Positions 17,306-26,880 are shown, counted from the first letter of the stretch. The stretch: 64,000 bases of DNA from Deltaproteobacteria bacterium (GCA_016190375.1 JACPQR010000111.1:1-64000), one strand, 5' to 3'. Program-made: numbers and translations. Notes: a model not told the origin generated them from the letters alone.

Positions 17306-18559
17306 GTGAGACGGATCGCTCTCGTGCTCTCGGTCCTCGCCGCCGCGCCGCTCGCGCGCGCTGTGCCCGAGGGCATGAGCCCCTACATCTATGGAATGCA
17401 CGACGACCCAGGAGGCGAGCTCCTGCTCGGCCCCGACGAAGACGTCCGCGGCTGGATCACCGAGCTCAGGTGGATCGGGACCGACGGCGCCTGCGGCGCA
17501 GGCGATCTCGACTTCTCCGCCCGCGCCGCCGCCGGATACGGCACGATCATGCGCCTCGACATGGGTGGCGGGCCTCCCTTGCCCACGGACCCGGCGCAGT
17601 ACGACGGCTTCGCCGCGAGCTTCGCCGATTGCGTGGCGCGATCGCGGGGCCTGAGGGTGTGGATCGTGGGCAACGAGCCGAACATCGACTGGGGCCACGT
17701 CTACGCTCCGTCCGACTACGGTGAGATCTACCGGCGCGTCCTCGCCGCGGTCGACGCGCTGCCAGGCGGCGCGGACCACGAGATCCTCTTCGCGCCGACC
17801 GCGCCCTGGGCCTCGCTCGCCCCCTGGGGCGACTGGGACGACGGCATGGCCGCGGCCATCGACCACGTGCTCGAGCAGGGCGGCCGGATCGACGGCGTCG
17901 CGATCCACCCGTACACGCGCGAGTTCAGCGTCGAGGCGATCGGGAGCGACGCGTGGTTCCCGGGGCGCGAGAACAAGTGGCATCTGCACTTCAGGCTCTA
18001 CCGCGACGCGCTGGCCCTGCTCGCCGCGCGCGGAATCCTCTGCATCCCGCTGTACGCGACCGAGGCCGGCAGCGTCTGCGACCCGCCCTGCGATCCCTAC
18101 CCGGATCTCGACATCGGCTACTTCGTCGCGTTGTACGAGGAGATCCACGCCTGGAACGTGGAGCACACCGACCAGGTCATCCGCGCCGTCACGCCCTACC
18201 GCTGGACGCTCAACGACGACGGCTCGGGCCGCGACTTCTGCATCGGCTGCAGCGCGCCGCTCGTCGCCGACATGAGGAACGCCGTCGCGATGGGCCGCCG
18301 CTGGGACGATCTGTCGTGCTCGTCGCAGCCAGGCGAGGACGCGGGCGCTCCTGCAGACGCGGGCCCCGGTGGCGACGCGGCGCCCGGCGCCGACGCGGGC
18401 CCACGCCCGGACGCGGGTGGAGGAGATGCCTCGGTTCCGACCGGCAAAGCCTCGACCACGAGCGGCTGTTCGTGCCGCGCCGAGCTCGGACAGCCATCCG
18501 GCCTCCTCCTCGTGCTCTCGCTGATCACGGCCTGCCGGGGCATGCGCGGCAGACGGTGA
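17306..18559 (+). CDS. Secreted glycoside-hydrolase-like protein with MYXO-CTERM-type sorting tail
   Basis: Signal peptide; LRVWIVGNEPNIDW and DGVAIHPYTRE barrel motifs; PDAGGGDA linker; C-term SGCSCRAELGQPSGLLLVLSLITACRGMRGRR. Confidence 0.75.
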   Translation: MRRIALVLSVLAAAPLARAVPEGMSPYIYGMHDDPGGELLLGPDEDVRGWITELRWIGTDGACGAGDLDFSARAAAGYGTIMRLDMGGGPPLPTDPAQYDGFAASFADCVARSRGLRVWIVGNEPNIDWGHVYAPSDYGEIYRRVLAAVDALPGGADHEILFAPTAPWASLAPWGDWDDGMAAAIDHVLEQGGRIDGVAIHPYTREFSVEAIGSDAWFPGRENKWHLHFRLYRDALALLAARGILCIPLYATEAGSVCDPPCDPYPDLDIGYFVALYEEIHAWNVEHTDQVIRAVTPYRWTLNDDGSGRDFCIGCSAPLVADMRNAVAMGRRWDDLSCSSQPGEDAGAPADAGPGGDAAPGADAGPRPDAGGGDASVPTGKASTTSGCSCRAELGQPSGLLLVLSLITACRGMRGRR

Positions 18560-19893
18560 GGGGCATCGTGCGCGGACGCGAGATTAACGAGGCCGTCATC
18601 CGCCGGGGTTTGACCACGCTCGAGCTCCTCCGAGCCGGAGCGAGCTTCCGGCTGTCGCTCCGCCGCGAGTGGGATGAGGGCGTGGACTTCGCGGGCTACG
18701 CGCGCGACTTCTCCGTCGACCAGGTGCCGTGCGCGGATCCCATCGCGCTCGGCGACGAGGAGGCACGAGGGGTCCTCGCAGAAGCAGCGCCGGCGCTCGG
18801 CCGACTCGAGTCGCTCATGAGGGCCGGCGGCCACGAGATGGTCGTCCTGCGGGCGCATGCCGGGCTCGGAGTGCGCGCCTGGCTGCACGTCCACTCGTCG
18901 GTGCTCGGCCGCAACAACGGCTACCACGCAATCCGGGCCGGCGGCATCCGCCGTCACGAGCCCGGCGAGCGCGAGGAGGCGGTCCTCGTCGATGGGCTGA
19001 ACCTCGGGCGCGCGATGTCGTTCAAGAACGCGGCAGCCGAGATCCCGTTCGGAGGGTGCAAGATGACCGTGCAGAGCGCGCCGGTCGCGCTGGCTCCGCC
19101 GGACGAGCCACGGCTCGGGTTCCTCGCGTACTGCATCGACGCGGGACACTTCATGACCGGCCCGGACATGGGCTTCTCGCCCCAGCTCGCCGACGTCCTT
19201 CGCGCCCGCTTCACGCGCAACATCCTGGGGGGATCTCGCGGTGCGCTCGGACCGACCGGCGCGCCCACGGCGCTGGGGTGCTTCCTCGCGATCCAGGAGG
19301 TCGCACGCTGGAAGTGGGGCAGCGCCGACCTCGGCGGGCGGCACGCCGCCGTCCAGGGGCTCGGCGCGGTCGGCCTCCCCCTGGCGCGTCACCTCGTCGA
19401 GGCGGGGATGCGCCTCACCGTGGCGGACACGGATCCGGCGCGGATCGCGGCGGCCCAGAGCGAGCTGGGGGCGATGGAGGTCGTCTCGCCCGACCGCATC
19501 CTGTCCATCCCGTGCGACCTCCTCTCGCCCTGCGCCATCGGCGGGGTCCTCGACGAGGCGTCGATCGACGCGCTCCGGTGCGAGATGATCTACGGCTCCG
19601 CCAACAACCAGCTCCGAGCGTTCTCGGAGGAGGAGGAGAAGCGTCTGGCCGAGCGGATCGCGGCGCGCGGGATCGTCTACCAGCCCGACTGGACCCACAA
19701 CACCGCCGGCGTGATGGCGGGCTTCGAGGAGTACGCGCACCCCGACGACGCCAGCCTCGAGCGCATCCTGCCTCGCCTCGAGCGTGTCTGTCGCGATGGG
19801 ACGCGCTCGCTGCTCGAAGAGGCCGCACGGACCGGTCGCACTCCCACGGCGATCGCCTACGAGCGCGTCCGCGAGCGACTGAGGATCCCGTGA
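18556..19893 (+). CDS. Glu/Leu/Phe/Val dehydrogenase family protein
   Basis: SFKNAAAEIPFGGCKMTV, TGPDMGFSPQ, GGRHAAVQGLGAVGLPLARHL, WTHNTAGVMAG; GTG overlaps previous stop. Confidence 0.88.
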   Translation: MRGIVRGREINEAVIRRGLTTLELLRAGASFRLSLRREWDEGVDFAGYARDFSVDQVPCADPIALGDEEARGVLAEAAPALGRLESLMRAGGHEMVVLRAHAGLGVRAWLHVHSSVLGRNNGYHAIRAGGIRRHEPGEREEAVLVDGLNLGRAMSFKNAAAEIPFGGCKMTVQSAPVALAPPDEPRLGFLAYCIDAGHFMTGPDMGFSPQLADVLRARFTRNILGGSRGALGPTGAPTALGCFLAIQEVARWKWGSADLGGRHAAVQGLGAVGLPLARHLVEAGMRLTVADTDPARIAAAQSELGAMEVVSPDRILSIPCDLLSPCAIGGVLDEASIDALRCEMIYGSANNQLRAFSEEEEKRLAERIAARGIVYQPDWTHNTAGVMAGFEEYAHPDDASLERILPRLERVCRDGTRSLLEEAARTGRTPTAIAYERVRERLRIP

Positions 19894-21011
19894 GCGAGCG
19901 GGTCCTCGTCACCGGCGGCGCGGGGTTCATCGGATCGCACCTCGCCGATGCGCTGCTGACGAGGGGCGACGAGGTGAGGGTGCTCGACGACCTCGTGCCC
20001 GAGGCGCACCCCGAGCGCAAGGCGCGGTTCGTGCCGCCCGGGGCGGACCTCGTCGTCGGCGACCTGCGCGATCCCGCGGCGGTGAATCGTGCCCTCGAGG
20101 GGGTCGAGGTCGTGCATCACCTCGGAGGCATCGTCGGGAACGGCAAATCCATGCTGGAGGTCCGTCGCACCGTCGACGTCAACGTCGTCGGGACCGCGAC
20201 GCTCCTCGAGGGCATCGTTGCACGGCGCGACCGGATCCGCCGCCTCGTGGTCGCCTCGTCGATGGCCGCCTACGGAGACGGGGCGTACCGGTGCGCGGAG
20301 CACGGAGCCGTCGCGCGCGTTCGTCGCACCGACGAGCGGCTCGCTTCTGGCCTGTGGGAGCCGCTCTGCCCTCGATGCGAGCGCGAGGTCGAGCCGATCG
20401 CGACGAGCGAGGATCACCCTCTGTGCCCGATCAGCGTCTATGGCGTGTCCAAGCGCGACCAGGAGGAGCTGTGCCTCTCGGTGGCTCGTGCCCACGCGAT
20501 TCCGACGATCGCCCTGCGATACCTGAACACCTACGGGTCGCGCCAGACGCTCGGGAACCCGTATACCGGAGTCGCCGCGCTGATGGCGACGCGCCTCCTG
20601 AGCGGCCGCCGGCCGACGATCTTCGAGGACGGCAAGCAGCGTCGCGACCTCGTCCACGTCTCGGACGTCGTGCGCGCCACGATCGCCGCCGGCGCGGCGC
20701 CGGAGCGCGCGTGGTACCAGGCGTTCAACGTCGGGACCGGACGTTCGGTGACGGTGGTAGAGCTCGCGAAGCTCATCTCGCGCGCGCTCGGACGGGACCT
20801 CGAGCCAGAGATGACTGGCGAGCACCGGGCGGGCGACATCCGGCACTGCTTCGCCGACGTGACGCGAGCGCGCGAGCTCCTGGGCTTCGCGGCGCGCGTG
20901 TCGCTCTCCGACGGCGCGTCCGAGCTCGTGGACTGGGCCGCCGGCGAGCGCGCCCTCGACTCGTCGGAGCGAGCCAACGCCGAGCTCCGGGCCCGGGGCA
21001 TCATCCGATGA
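19890..21011 (+). CDS. NAD-dependent epimerase/dehydratase with Cys/His insertion
   Basis: VLVTGGAGFIGSHL, SVYGVSKRDQEE (YxxxK), LRYLNTYGSRQ; insert YRCAEHG...LCPRCEREVEP. Confidence 0.9.
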   Translation: MSERVLVTGGAGFIGSHLADALLTRGDEVRVLDDLVPEAHPERKARFVPPGADLVVGDLRDPAAVNRALEGVEVVHHLGGIVGNGKSMLEVRRTVDVNVVGTATLLEGIVARRDRIRRLVVASSMAAYGDGAYRCAEHGAVARVRRTDERLASGLWEPLCPRCEREVEPIATSEDHPLCPISVYGVSKRDQEELCLSVARAHAIPTIALRYLNTYGSRQTLGNPYTGVAALMATRLLSGRRPTIFEDGKQRRDLVHVSDVVRATIAAGAAPERAWYQAFNVGTGRSVTVVELAKLISRALGRDLEPEMTGEHRAGDIRHCFADVTRARELLGFAARVSLSDGASELVDWAAGERALDSSERANAELRARGIIR

Positions 21012-21739
21012 GGGTCGTCGCGGTCGTCCCGGCGCTCGACGAGGAGGGGACGATCGGTGACGTCGTCCGGGGCCTCTACGCGGCGCCTGGAGTGCACGCG
21101 GTCGTCGTGGCCGACAACGCCAGCCGCGATCGGACCTGCGAGGCCGCGCGAGCCGCGGGCGCGGATGTCGTGCACGAGCCGCGGCGCGGGTATGGCGCTG
21201 CCTGCCTCGCCGGGATTCGCCGCGCGCGAGAGCTCGGAGCGTCCATCGTGCTCCTCTGCGACGGCGACGGCAGCGACGACCCCGCCGAAGCGCCGCGTCT
21301 GATCGCCCCCATCCGTGACGGCATGGCGGATCTCGTCCTCGGCGTGCGGACCCGGGAATCGACCGAGCCCGGAGCGATGACCTGGCCGCAGAAGATCGGC
21401 AACCGCGCGGTCCCGCTCCTCTTGCGCGCGACCACGGGCGCGCGCTACGCCGACCTGCCGCCGTACAAGGCGATCCGGGCGAGCACGCTCGAGCTGCTCG
21501 ACCTCGAGGAGCGCGGCGGGGGCTTCACGATCGAGCTGCTCCTGGCCGCGCACCAGGCGAGGCTTCGCGTCCGGGAGGTCGAGGTGCGCTGCCGCGCCCG
21601 CCGCGCCGGCACGTCCAAGGTCTCCGGCAACGCACGCGGAGCGCTCGGCGCCGCCGCTGCGATCCTCGGGACGATCGTCCGACGGACCCGCCGGCGGCAC
21701 GACCGAGCCGCCCGGGGCCGGACGGCATCGCCGGCATGA
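21008..21739 (+). CDS. Family 2 glycosyltransferase
   Basis: VVPALDEEGTIGDVV, VVADNASRDRTCE, LLCDGDGSDDP. Confidence 0.9.
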   Translation: MRVVAVVPALDEEGTIGDVVRGLYAAPGVHAVVVADNASRDRTCEAARAAGADVVHEPRRGYGAACLAGIRRARELGASIVLLCDGDGSDDPAEAPRLIAPIRDGMADLVLGVRTRESTEPGAMTWPQKIGNRAVPLLLRATTGARYADLPPYKAIRASTLELLDLEERGGGFTIELLLAAHQARLRVREVEVRCRARRAGTSKVSGNARGALGAAAAILGTIVRRTRRRHDRAARGRTASPA

Positions 21740-22236
21740 CCTCGTGGCTTCCAGTGGCGGCCGTCGTCATGGCCGCCGGGTGCGGCGCTCCCGCTCGGCC
21801 CCTGCCCGATCGTCCCACGCGCCCCGGAGCGCCGTCGGAGCTCCTCGTCCGCTTCGAGAACGAGATGGGCTCCTACTTCCGGTTCGGACGGCTCGACCTG
21901 TACGTCGACGGCACGCTCCTGTTCATGCGCGCTTGCGCCGACGACGACACCGACTGCCCCGACCAGATGCGCGGGCGGCTCCTCCACTTCGGCGTCGTCG
22001 CGGCCGGTGAGCACGCCGCGAACGCCAACCTCGTCTACCATTCGAACCCCGTGGGCTTCGGGGCGTTCTCGTACATCCGGGCCTACACGTTCCGGCTGCG
22101 CTCGGCACACTCGTTCGTCGTCCGCCGCGGCCACAGGCTCGAGCTCAGCGTCATCGCCCACGAGCGCGGCGGCGTCACGACACCGATCGAGGAGCGTCCC
22201 GCCGTGCGGTGGGTCGAGCGGGTCCTGCCGCTCTGA
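21736..22236 (+). CDS. Hypothetical lipoprotein
   Basis: MTSWLPVAAVVMAAGCGAP lipobox; ATGA overlap with upstream gene. Confidence 0.65.
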   Translation: MTSWLPVAAVVMAAGCGAPARPLPDRPTRPGAPSELLVRFENEMGSYFRFGRLDLYVDGTLLFMRACADDDTDCPDQMRGRLLHFGVVAAGEHAANANLVYHSNPVGFGAFSYIRAYTFRLRSAHSFVVRRGHRLELSVIAHERGGVTTPIEERPAVRWVERVLPL

Positions 22237-22253
22237 GGAGACAGCTCGCGGCG

Positions 22254-23225
22254 CTACGAATCCTTCGGCCTCTGATCCCGTCCCCGCTCGATCTCGAGAC
22301 GCCGCAGGCGCCGCAGCGCATCCTCGAGGAGCTTGCGGTTCGCGCCCACGAGATCCGCGAGTAGCCCGAACAGCAGCACCTGGAACGCGATGATCAGGCA
22401 GACGGCCGCGAGGATCAGCGACTGCACGTGGCCGGAGTAGTCGGGCTCCGAGACGAAGAAGTAGAGGAAGCGGGTCGAGACGGCGAGGCCGATCAGGAGG
22501 AACAGTGCGGCGATGTACATGAACGACCGGAGCGGCCGGTACATCGTGTAGACGCGGGCGATGGTCTGCGAGCTGCGGCGCAGGTACTCGAGCGTCCCCG
22601 AGAACAGCCGCGACGGCCGCTCCGTCCTGTTCGCCTCGATGGGGACATGCGCGATCGCGAGCCGATCCGTCCCGGCCTGGATGATGGTCTCGAGCGTGTA
22701 GGTGAAGTCAGAGAGAACGTTGAGCCTGAGCGCGGCCTCGCGGGAAAAAGCGCGGAAGCCGCTCGTGACGTCGGGCAGGCTGGTCCCCGATGCCCGGCGC
22801 ACGACCCAGGAGCCGACCCGCTGCAGGAGCCTCTTGGTGGGCGAGAAGTGCGCGAGCTTGCCGACGTTGCGATCGCCGATCACGACGTCGGCCTTGCCCT
22901 CTACGATCGGAGCGACGAGCTTCGCGATCTCGCCGCCCGGGTACTGGTTGTCGGCGTCCGTGTTGACGATGACGTCCGCTCCGCGCCTGAGCGCCGCGTC
23001 GATCCCGGCCATGAAGGCCCGCGCCAGACCGCGGGTGCTCGGCAGCCGGACAACCTCCGCGACGCCGCCGGCGGACGCGACCTCGGAGGTGCGATCCGTA
23101 GAGCCGTCGTCGACGACGACCACCTCGATCTCGTCGACCCCGGGCAACGCCTTGGGCAAGGCCGAGAGCGTCTCGGCCAGCGTGCCCTCCTCGTCGAGGC
23201 AGGGGATCTGGATGACGAGCTTCAC
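22254..23225 (-). CDS. Family 2 glycosyltransferase with C-terminal TM helices (dolichyl-phosphate-mannose synthase-like)
   Basis: IQIPCLDEEGTLAETL, VVVVDDGSTDRT, VNTDADNQYPG; two hydrophobic C-terminal segments. Confidence 0.92.
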   Translation of the reverse strand: MKLVIQIPCLDEEGTLAETLSALPKALPGVDEIEVVVVDDGSTDRTSEVASAGGVAEVVRLPSTRGLARAFMAGIDAALRRGADVIVNTDADNQYPGGEIAKLVAPIVEGKADVVIGDRNVGKLAHFSPTKRLLQRVGSWVVRRASGTSLPDVTSGFRAFSREAALRLNVLSDFTYTLETIIQAGTDRLAIAHVPIEANRTERPSRLFSGTLEYLRRSSQTIARVYTMYRPLRSFMYIAALFLLIGLAVSTRFLYFFVSEPDYSGHVQSLILAAVCLIIAFQVLLFGLLADLVGANRKLLEDALRRLRRLEIERGRDQRPKDS

Positions 23226-23259
23226 GACGGGCGCACGTTAGCACGCCCGCGCAGGCTTG

Positions 23260-24213
23260 ATGGTACGGTCAGTACCCGTGCTGACGCTCCTCGGCCGCGC
23301 CGTCGACCTCGCGCACCGCACGGGGCTCGTGCGCCCCGTGCGCGTTGCAGGCGTCCGCGTGATCTCTGTCGGCGCCCTGACGCTCGGCGGCGCCGGCAAG
23401 ACCCCGGTCGCGATGGCGATCGCCGAGGCGGCGCGGGACGCGGGGCTGCCGACGGCGGTCGTGCTGCGCGGATACCGCGGCCTCTGCGAACGAACGGGCG
23501 CCCTCGTCTCGGACGGCGAGCGCCTCCTCACGTCCGTCGTCGAGGCCGGCGACGAGGCGGTGCTTCACGCCCGCCGGCTCCCCGGTGTGCTCGTCCGGAT
23601 CGGCGCCGACCGGGTCGAGGCCGTCCGTCGGGCCCGTCACGACGGAGCGCGACTCGTTGTCCTGGACGACGGCTTCCAGCATCGTCGCCTCGCCCGCGAC
23701 CTCGACGTGGTCTGCCTCGCGCCCGGGTTGCGCCGGGAGACGGATGCGGCCCTGGAGCGCGCGGACCTCCTCGTCACGGTGGGAGAGGCCCCCGGGGCGC
23801 GCACGCCGGGCGAGCGCCCCGCCCTCTCCTCGCGCCTCGAGGACTGGAGCCCATTTCCCGCGCCGGCTCGCACGATCGACGCGCCACTCGTGGCCGCCGG
23901 GATCGTGCGGGGTCCCGAGCTCGTGCCCTTCGCCGACGTCGGAATGCTCCGCGGAGCGAACGTCGCGCTGGCCTGCGCGATCGCACGTCCCGAGCGCTTC
24001 GTCCGTCTGGTCGAGCGCCTCGGCGCGAGGGTCGTCTCGCTGCGGGCACGCCGCGATCACTCCACCCTCGACCCGCGCGACCTCCAGACGCCCCGGGGCG
24101 CCGATCTGCTTCTCGTCACGGAGAAGGACGCGGTCAAGCTCGACCGCGGCGTGCTCGCCCTGCGAGTCCGAGTGGAGGTGCCTAGTGCCGCCGCGCCGCC
24201 TCGATCGCCTTGA
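23260..24213 (+). CDS. lpxK: Tetraacyldisaccharide 4'-kinase
   Basis: VISVGALTLGGAGKTPVAMAIAEAA, VVLRGYRG, VLDDGFQHRRLARDLDVV, LLVTEKDAVKL. Confidence 0.93.
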   Translation: MVRSVPVLTLLGRAVDLAHRTGLVRPVRVAGVRVISVGALTLGGAGKTPVAMAIAEAARDAGLPTAVVLRGYRGLCERTGALVSDGERLLTSVVEAGDEAVLHARRLPGVLVRIGADRVEAVRRARHDGARLVVLDDGFQHRRLARDLDVVCLAPGLRRETDAALERADLLVTVGEAPGARTPGERPALSSRLEDWSPFPAPARTIDAPLVAAGIVRGPELVPFADVGMLRGANVALACAIARPERFVRLVERLGARVVSLRARRDHSTLDPRDLQTPRGADLLLVTEKDAVKLDRGVLALRVRVEVPSAAAPPRSP

Positions 24214-25198
24214 GCAAGGCGCGCGCACCGCGGCCCGACTTCGCGAGCGTGCCTTCCCACGACGTCCGCGCGACGCGCTCGAACTCCGCGCGCTGGGCGG
24301 CATCCAGGCGGTGAACGGTCAGGCCCGCCTTGGCCAGGTTCTTGACGAGCAGAGGCTCGAGCGATCGGACGCCCTGCCTGCCCTGCTGGACGAACTCCGC
24401 GGGCACGTCGGCGACGACGCGCTGCAGGTCGGCGGGAAGCGAGTCGTACCACTGCTTCGAGATCAGGATGAGCCCGGGCTGGTAGATGTGCTCGCTCAGC
24501 GTGACGTGCTGCGCGGCCTGGTACCAAGAGGTCGCGAACGCGAAGATCGGCGTGTTGTCGAAGCCGTCGACCACTCCCGTTTGCAGGGACGTCAGGACGT
24601 TCGTCGCGTCGATCGGCTGGGGGCTCGCGCCGAAGGCCGTGTACATGTTCAGGTGCGGGATCGACTCCTGCGACCGCATCCTCAGGCCCCTCAGGTCGGC
24701 CGCCGACTTGATCGCGTGGCCCTTCGTGAAGAACGAGCGGAAGCCGTTCTCGGCCCACAGGCCGAAGATGAAGCCCTTGTCGGCGAGGAGCTTCGCCATC
24801 CTCGGCTTGACGACCTCGTCGAGCAGCCGGTCGGCCTCCGCCGCGTCGCGGAAGAGGTAGGGAAGCTCGAGCGTGTTCAGCTCGGGGATGAGGGACGCGG
24901 CCGCGCCGGTCGAGACGCCGGCCATCTGGATCGTCCCCTGCGCGCAGCGGCGCACGAGCGCCTTCTCCCCGCCGAGCGAGCCTCCGAAGAAGAGCTTGAC
25001 GCGGATCCGCCCTCCGGATTCGGCCTCGTAGCGCTGCTTGAGCTGCTTGAGCTGCTTCTCCCAGGGAGTGCCCTCGGGCGCGATCGTCGCGATCTTGAGG
25101 GTGACCGGGTCGTCGGCGGAGGCCGTGGATCGATCGAGGACCGCCCATGCCGAAAGGACGGTCGTGAGGACGGTCAGCGAGACGGACAGCTTGCGCAT
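24182..25198 (-). CDS. TRAP transporter substrate-binding protein DctP family
   Basis: LKIATIAPEGTPWEKQLKQLKQRYEAESGGRIRVKLFFGGSLGGE...GVVDGFDNTPIFAFATSWYQAAQHVTLSEH. Confidence 0.92.
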   Translation of the reverse strand: MRKLSVSLTVLTTVLSAWAVLDRSTASADDPVTLKIATIAPEGTPWEKQLKQLKQRYEAESGGRIRVKLFFGGSLGGEKALVRRCAQGTIQMAGVSTGAAASLIPELNTLELPYLFRDAAEADRLLDEVVKPRMAKLLADKGFIFGLWAENGFRSFFTKGHAIKSAADLRGLRMRSQESIPHLNMYTAFGASPQPIDATNVLTSLQTGVVDGFDNTPIFAFATSWYQAAQHVTLSEHIYQPGLILISKQWYDSLPADLQRVVADVPAEFVQQGRQGVRSLEPLLVKNLAKAGLTVHRLDAAQRAEFERVARTSWEGTLAKSGRGARALLKAIEAARRH

Positions 25199-25236
25199 GG
25201 CCCTTTGACCTCGAAGTCGTGCCCAGGATTCAACCG

Positions 25237-26160
25237 CTATTCGAACCGGTCGCCGGCGGCCGCGATCGCCTCGCGCGCCTTGCGCTGCTCGATGCGGTTC
25301 TCGGGCTCGACCGTGGGCTCGGTGGCGGGGTTGGCGTTCAGGACCCAGTTCAGCCGCTCCTCGTACAGCGCACGGTTCTGCGACTTGACGGCGTAGTCGG
25401 TGGCGTACAGGACGTGCGTGGCGAAGTAGTTCGGGTGCCGCTCGATCGCCCGCTTGAAGTGGAACTCGCTCTTGGTGAGGTCGCCGCCCGCGAACGCCGG
25501 CGCGCGCGCGTAGAACGCGCCGAAGTAGCGGTGGGGGCCGGCGAAGAAGTAGTCCTCGTCGCGCTCGAGGCAGAACTGCATGACGGCGCGGATCTCGTCC
25601 TTGTACGACAGGACGGTGGCGAAGCCCTGTGCGCTGGCCCACTTGCCGAGGTTCGCCGAGCGCCAGTAGAGCGCGGGCACGGCGCTCCGGTCGAGCGTCC
25701 CCAGCGCCTCCTCGATGCGCGTCCCGGCCTGCATCCGGCGCCCGAAATCGGGCGAGAGCGCGACCAGCGCGTGCTCGGCGGCGGCGATGCCCTGCTCGTG
25801 CGTGGTCATGAACTCGTCGCGCTTCGACTCGTCGAAGGACAGGTAGCCGTCCGCCAGGAGATAGTACGCGCGCGCCAGGCGAACCCACGACTCGTGGTCT
25901 GCCGGCTCCATCCGGGTCGCCCGGTCCCACGCCGAGACCGCTGCGCGTACCTCCTCCTCGGTTCCGCGGTTCGTCCAGTGCTGCTCGGCCTCGGCGAGCA
26001 GGGCCTCCCGCCGCTGCCCAGCGTCCGGCTGCCGCGCCTCCCGCGAGGGCGCGACTGGTTGGGCCCAGGCTCCCTCGCGGCTCGAACCACAGGCCATCGC
26101 GGCGACGACCGCCCAGGTTGCAAGTGCCAGAGCGATCGCAAACGACCATGTGCGGGGCAT
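25237..26160 (-). CDS. TRAP transporter TatT-component-like lipoprotein
   Basis: Lipobox VVAAMACGSS; AVPALYWRSANLGKWASAQG and PHRYFGAFYARAPAFAGGDLTKSEFHFKRAIERHPNYFATHVLYATDYAVKSQNRALYEERLNWVL pattern of the TatT family; next to dctP. Confidence 0.82.
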   Translation of the reverse strand: MPRTWSFAIALALATWAVVAAMACGSSREGAWAQPVAPSREARQPDAGQRREALLAEAEQHWTNRGTEEEVRAAVSAWDRATRMEPADHESWVRLARAYYLLADGYLSFDESKRDEFMTTHEQGIAAAEHALVALSPDFGRRMQAGTRIEEALGTLDRSAVPALYWRSANLGKWASAQGFATVLSYKDEIRAVMQFCLERDEDYFFAGPHRYFGAFYARAPAFAGGDLTKSEFHFKRAIERHPNYFATHVLYATDYAVKSQNRALYEERLNWVLNANPATEPTVEPENRIEQRKAREAIAAAGDRFE

Positions 26161-26247
26161 ACAGTTCCCTCCGTGCAAGAGCCCGCGCCGAATAACACCG
26201 CGATTCCGGGCTTGTCAAGGCAGCGGTCGGGTGGGAACCTTTTCAGC

Positions 26248-26880
26248 ATGATCTCGTCGATCCGCGTGGCCTCGCTCGCAGCAGCTCTCCTGGCGCCGGG
26301 CGCCGCGCTCGCCGAGGACACGATCTTCTTCGGCGCCCACCCGATCCACCCCGCCGTCGGGGGCGGCTTCTGCGAGGCGGACGGCGCGCACGTGCACGAC
26401 TACGCCGCCGTCGACCCCTCCGCCTTCGCACACCGCGACGGGCTGTGGATCTTCGTCGGCGACCCCACGGCATGGGGCTTCGGCGGCGCGGTCTACCCGT
26501 TCGACGGGGCGCACGAGCTGCCCGAGCCGATCGGCGGCGGGATCTGCGCGATCGTGGCGGTCCACTACCATCTGTTCCCGCCTCCTTCCGGTCCAGGGGC
26601 GACGGTCGTCTATCCGTTCTTCATCCCGATCCTGGTTCCAATCCAGCCTGGCTGGGGAGCGCCGCAGGCCCCGATCGCACCGCGTGCTCCGTTCCCGTAC
26701 CCGCGGCCGCCGGTCGTGCGCCGCCCGCCGCCCACCACGCCTCCGCCGGTCCTGCCCGGCCACCACGGAGGGATCGGTCGTCGAGGTCACGCCACGCCGA
26801 GGCCGCCTGCGACCGGCCGGCCCGCCTTCCCGGTCGCTCCGCCGCCCCCGTCGCGGCGGATGGACCGGCGACCCAGATGA
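26248..26880 (+). CDS. Secreted His/Pro-rich hypothetical protein
   Basis: Signal peptide; FFGAHPIHPAVGGGFCEADGAHVHDYAAVDPSAFAHRDGLWIFVGDP; Pro-rich C-terminus. Confidence 0.65.
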   Translation: MISSIRVASLAAALLAPGAALAEDTIFFGAHPIHPAVGGGFCEADGAHVHDYAAVDPSAFAHRDGLWIFVGDPTAWGFGGAVYPFDGAHELPEPIGGGICAIVAVHYHLFPPPSGPGATVVYPFFIPILVPIQPGWGAPQAPIAPRAPFPYPRPPVVRRPPPTTPPPVLPGHHGGIGRRGHATPRPPATGRPAFPVAPPPPSRRMDRRPR

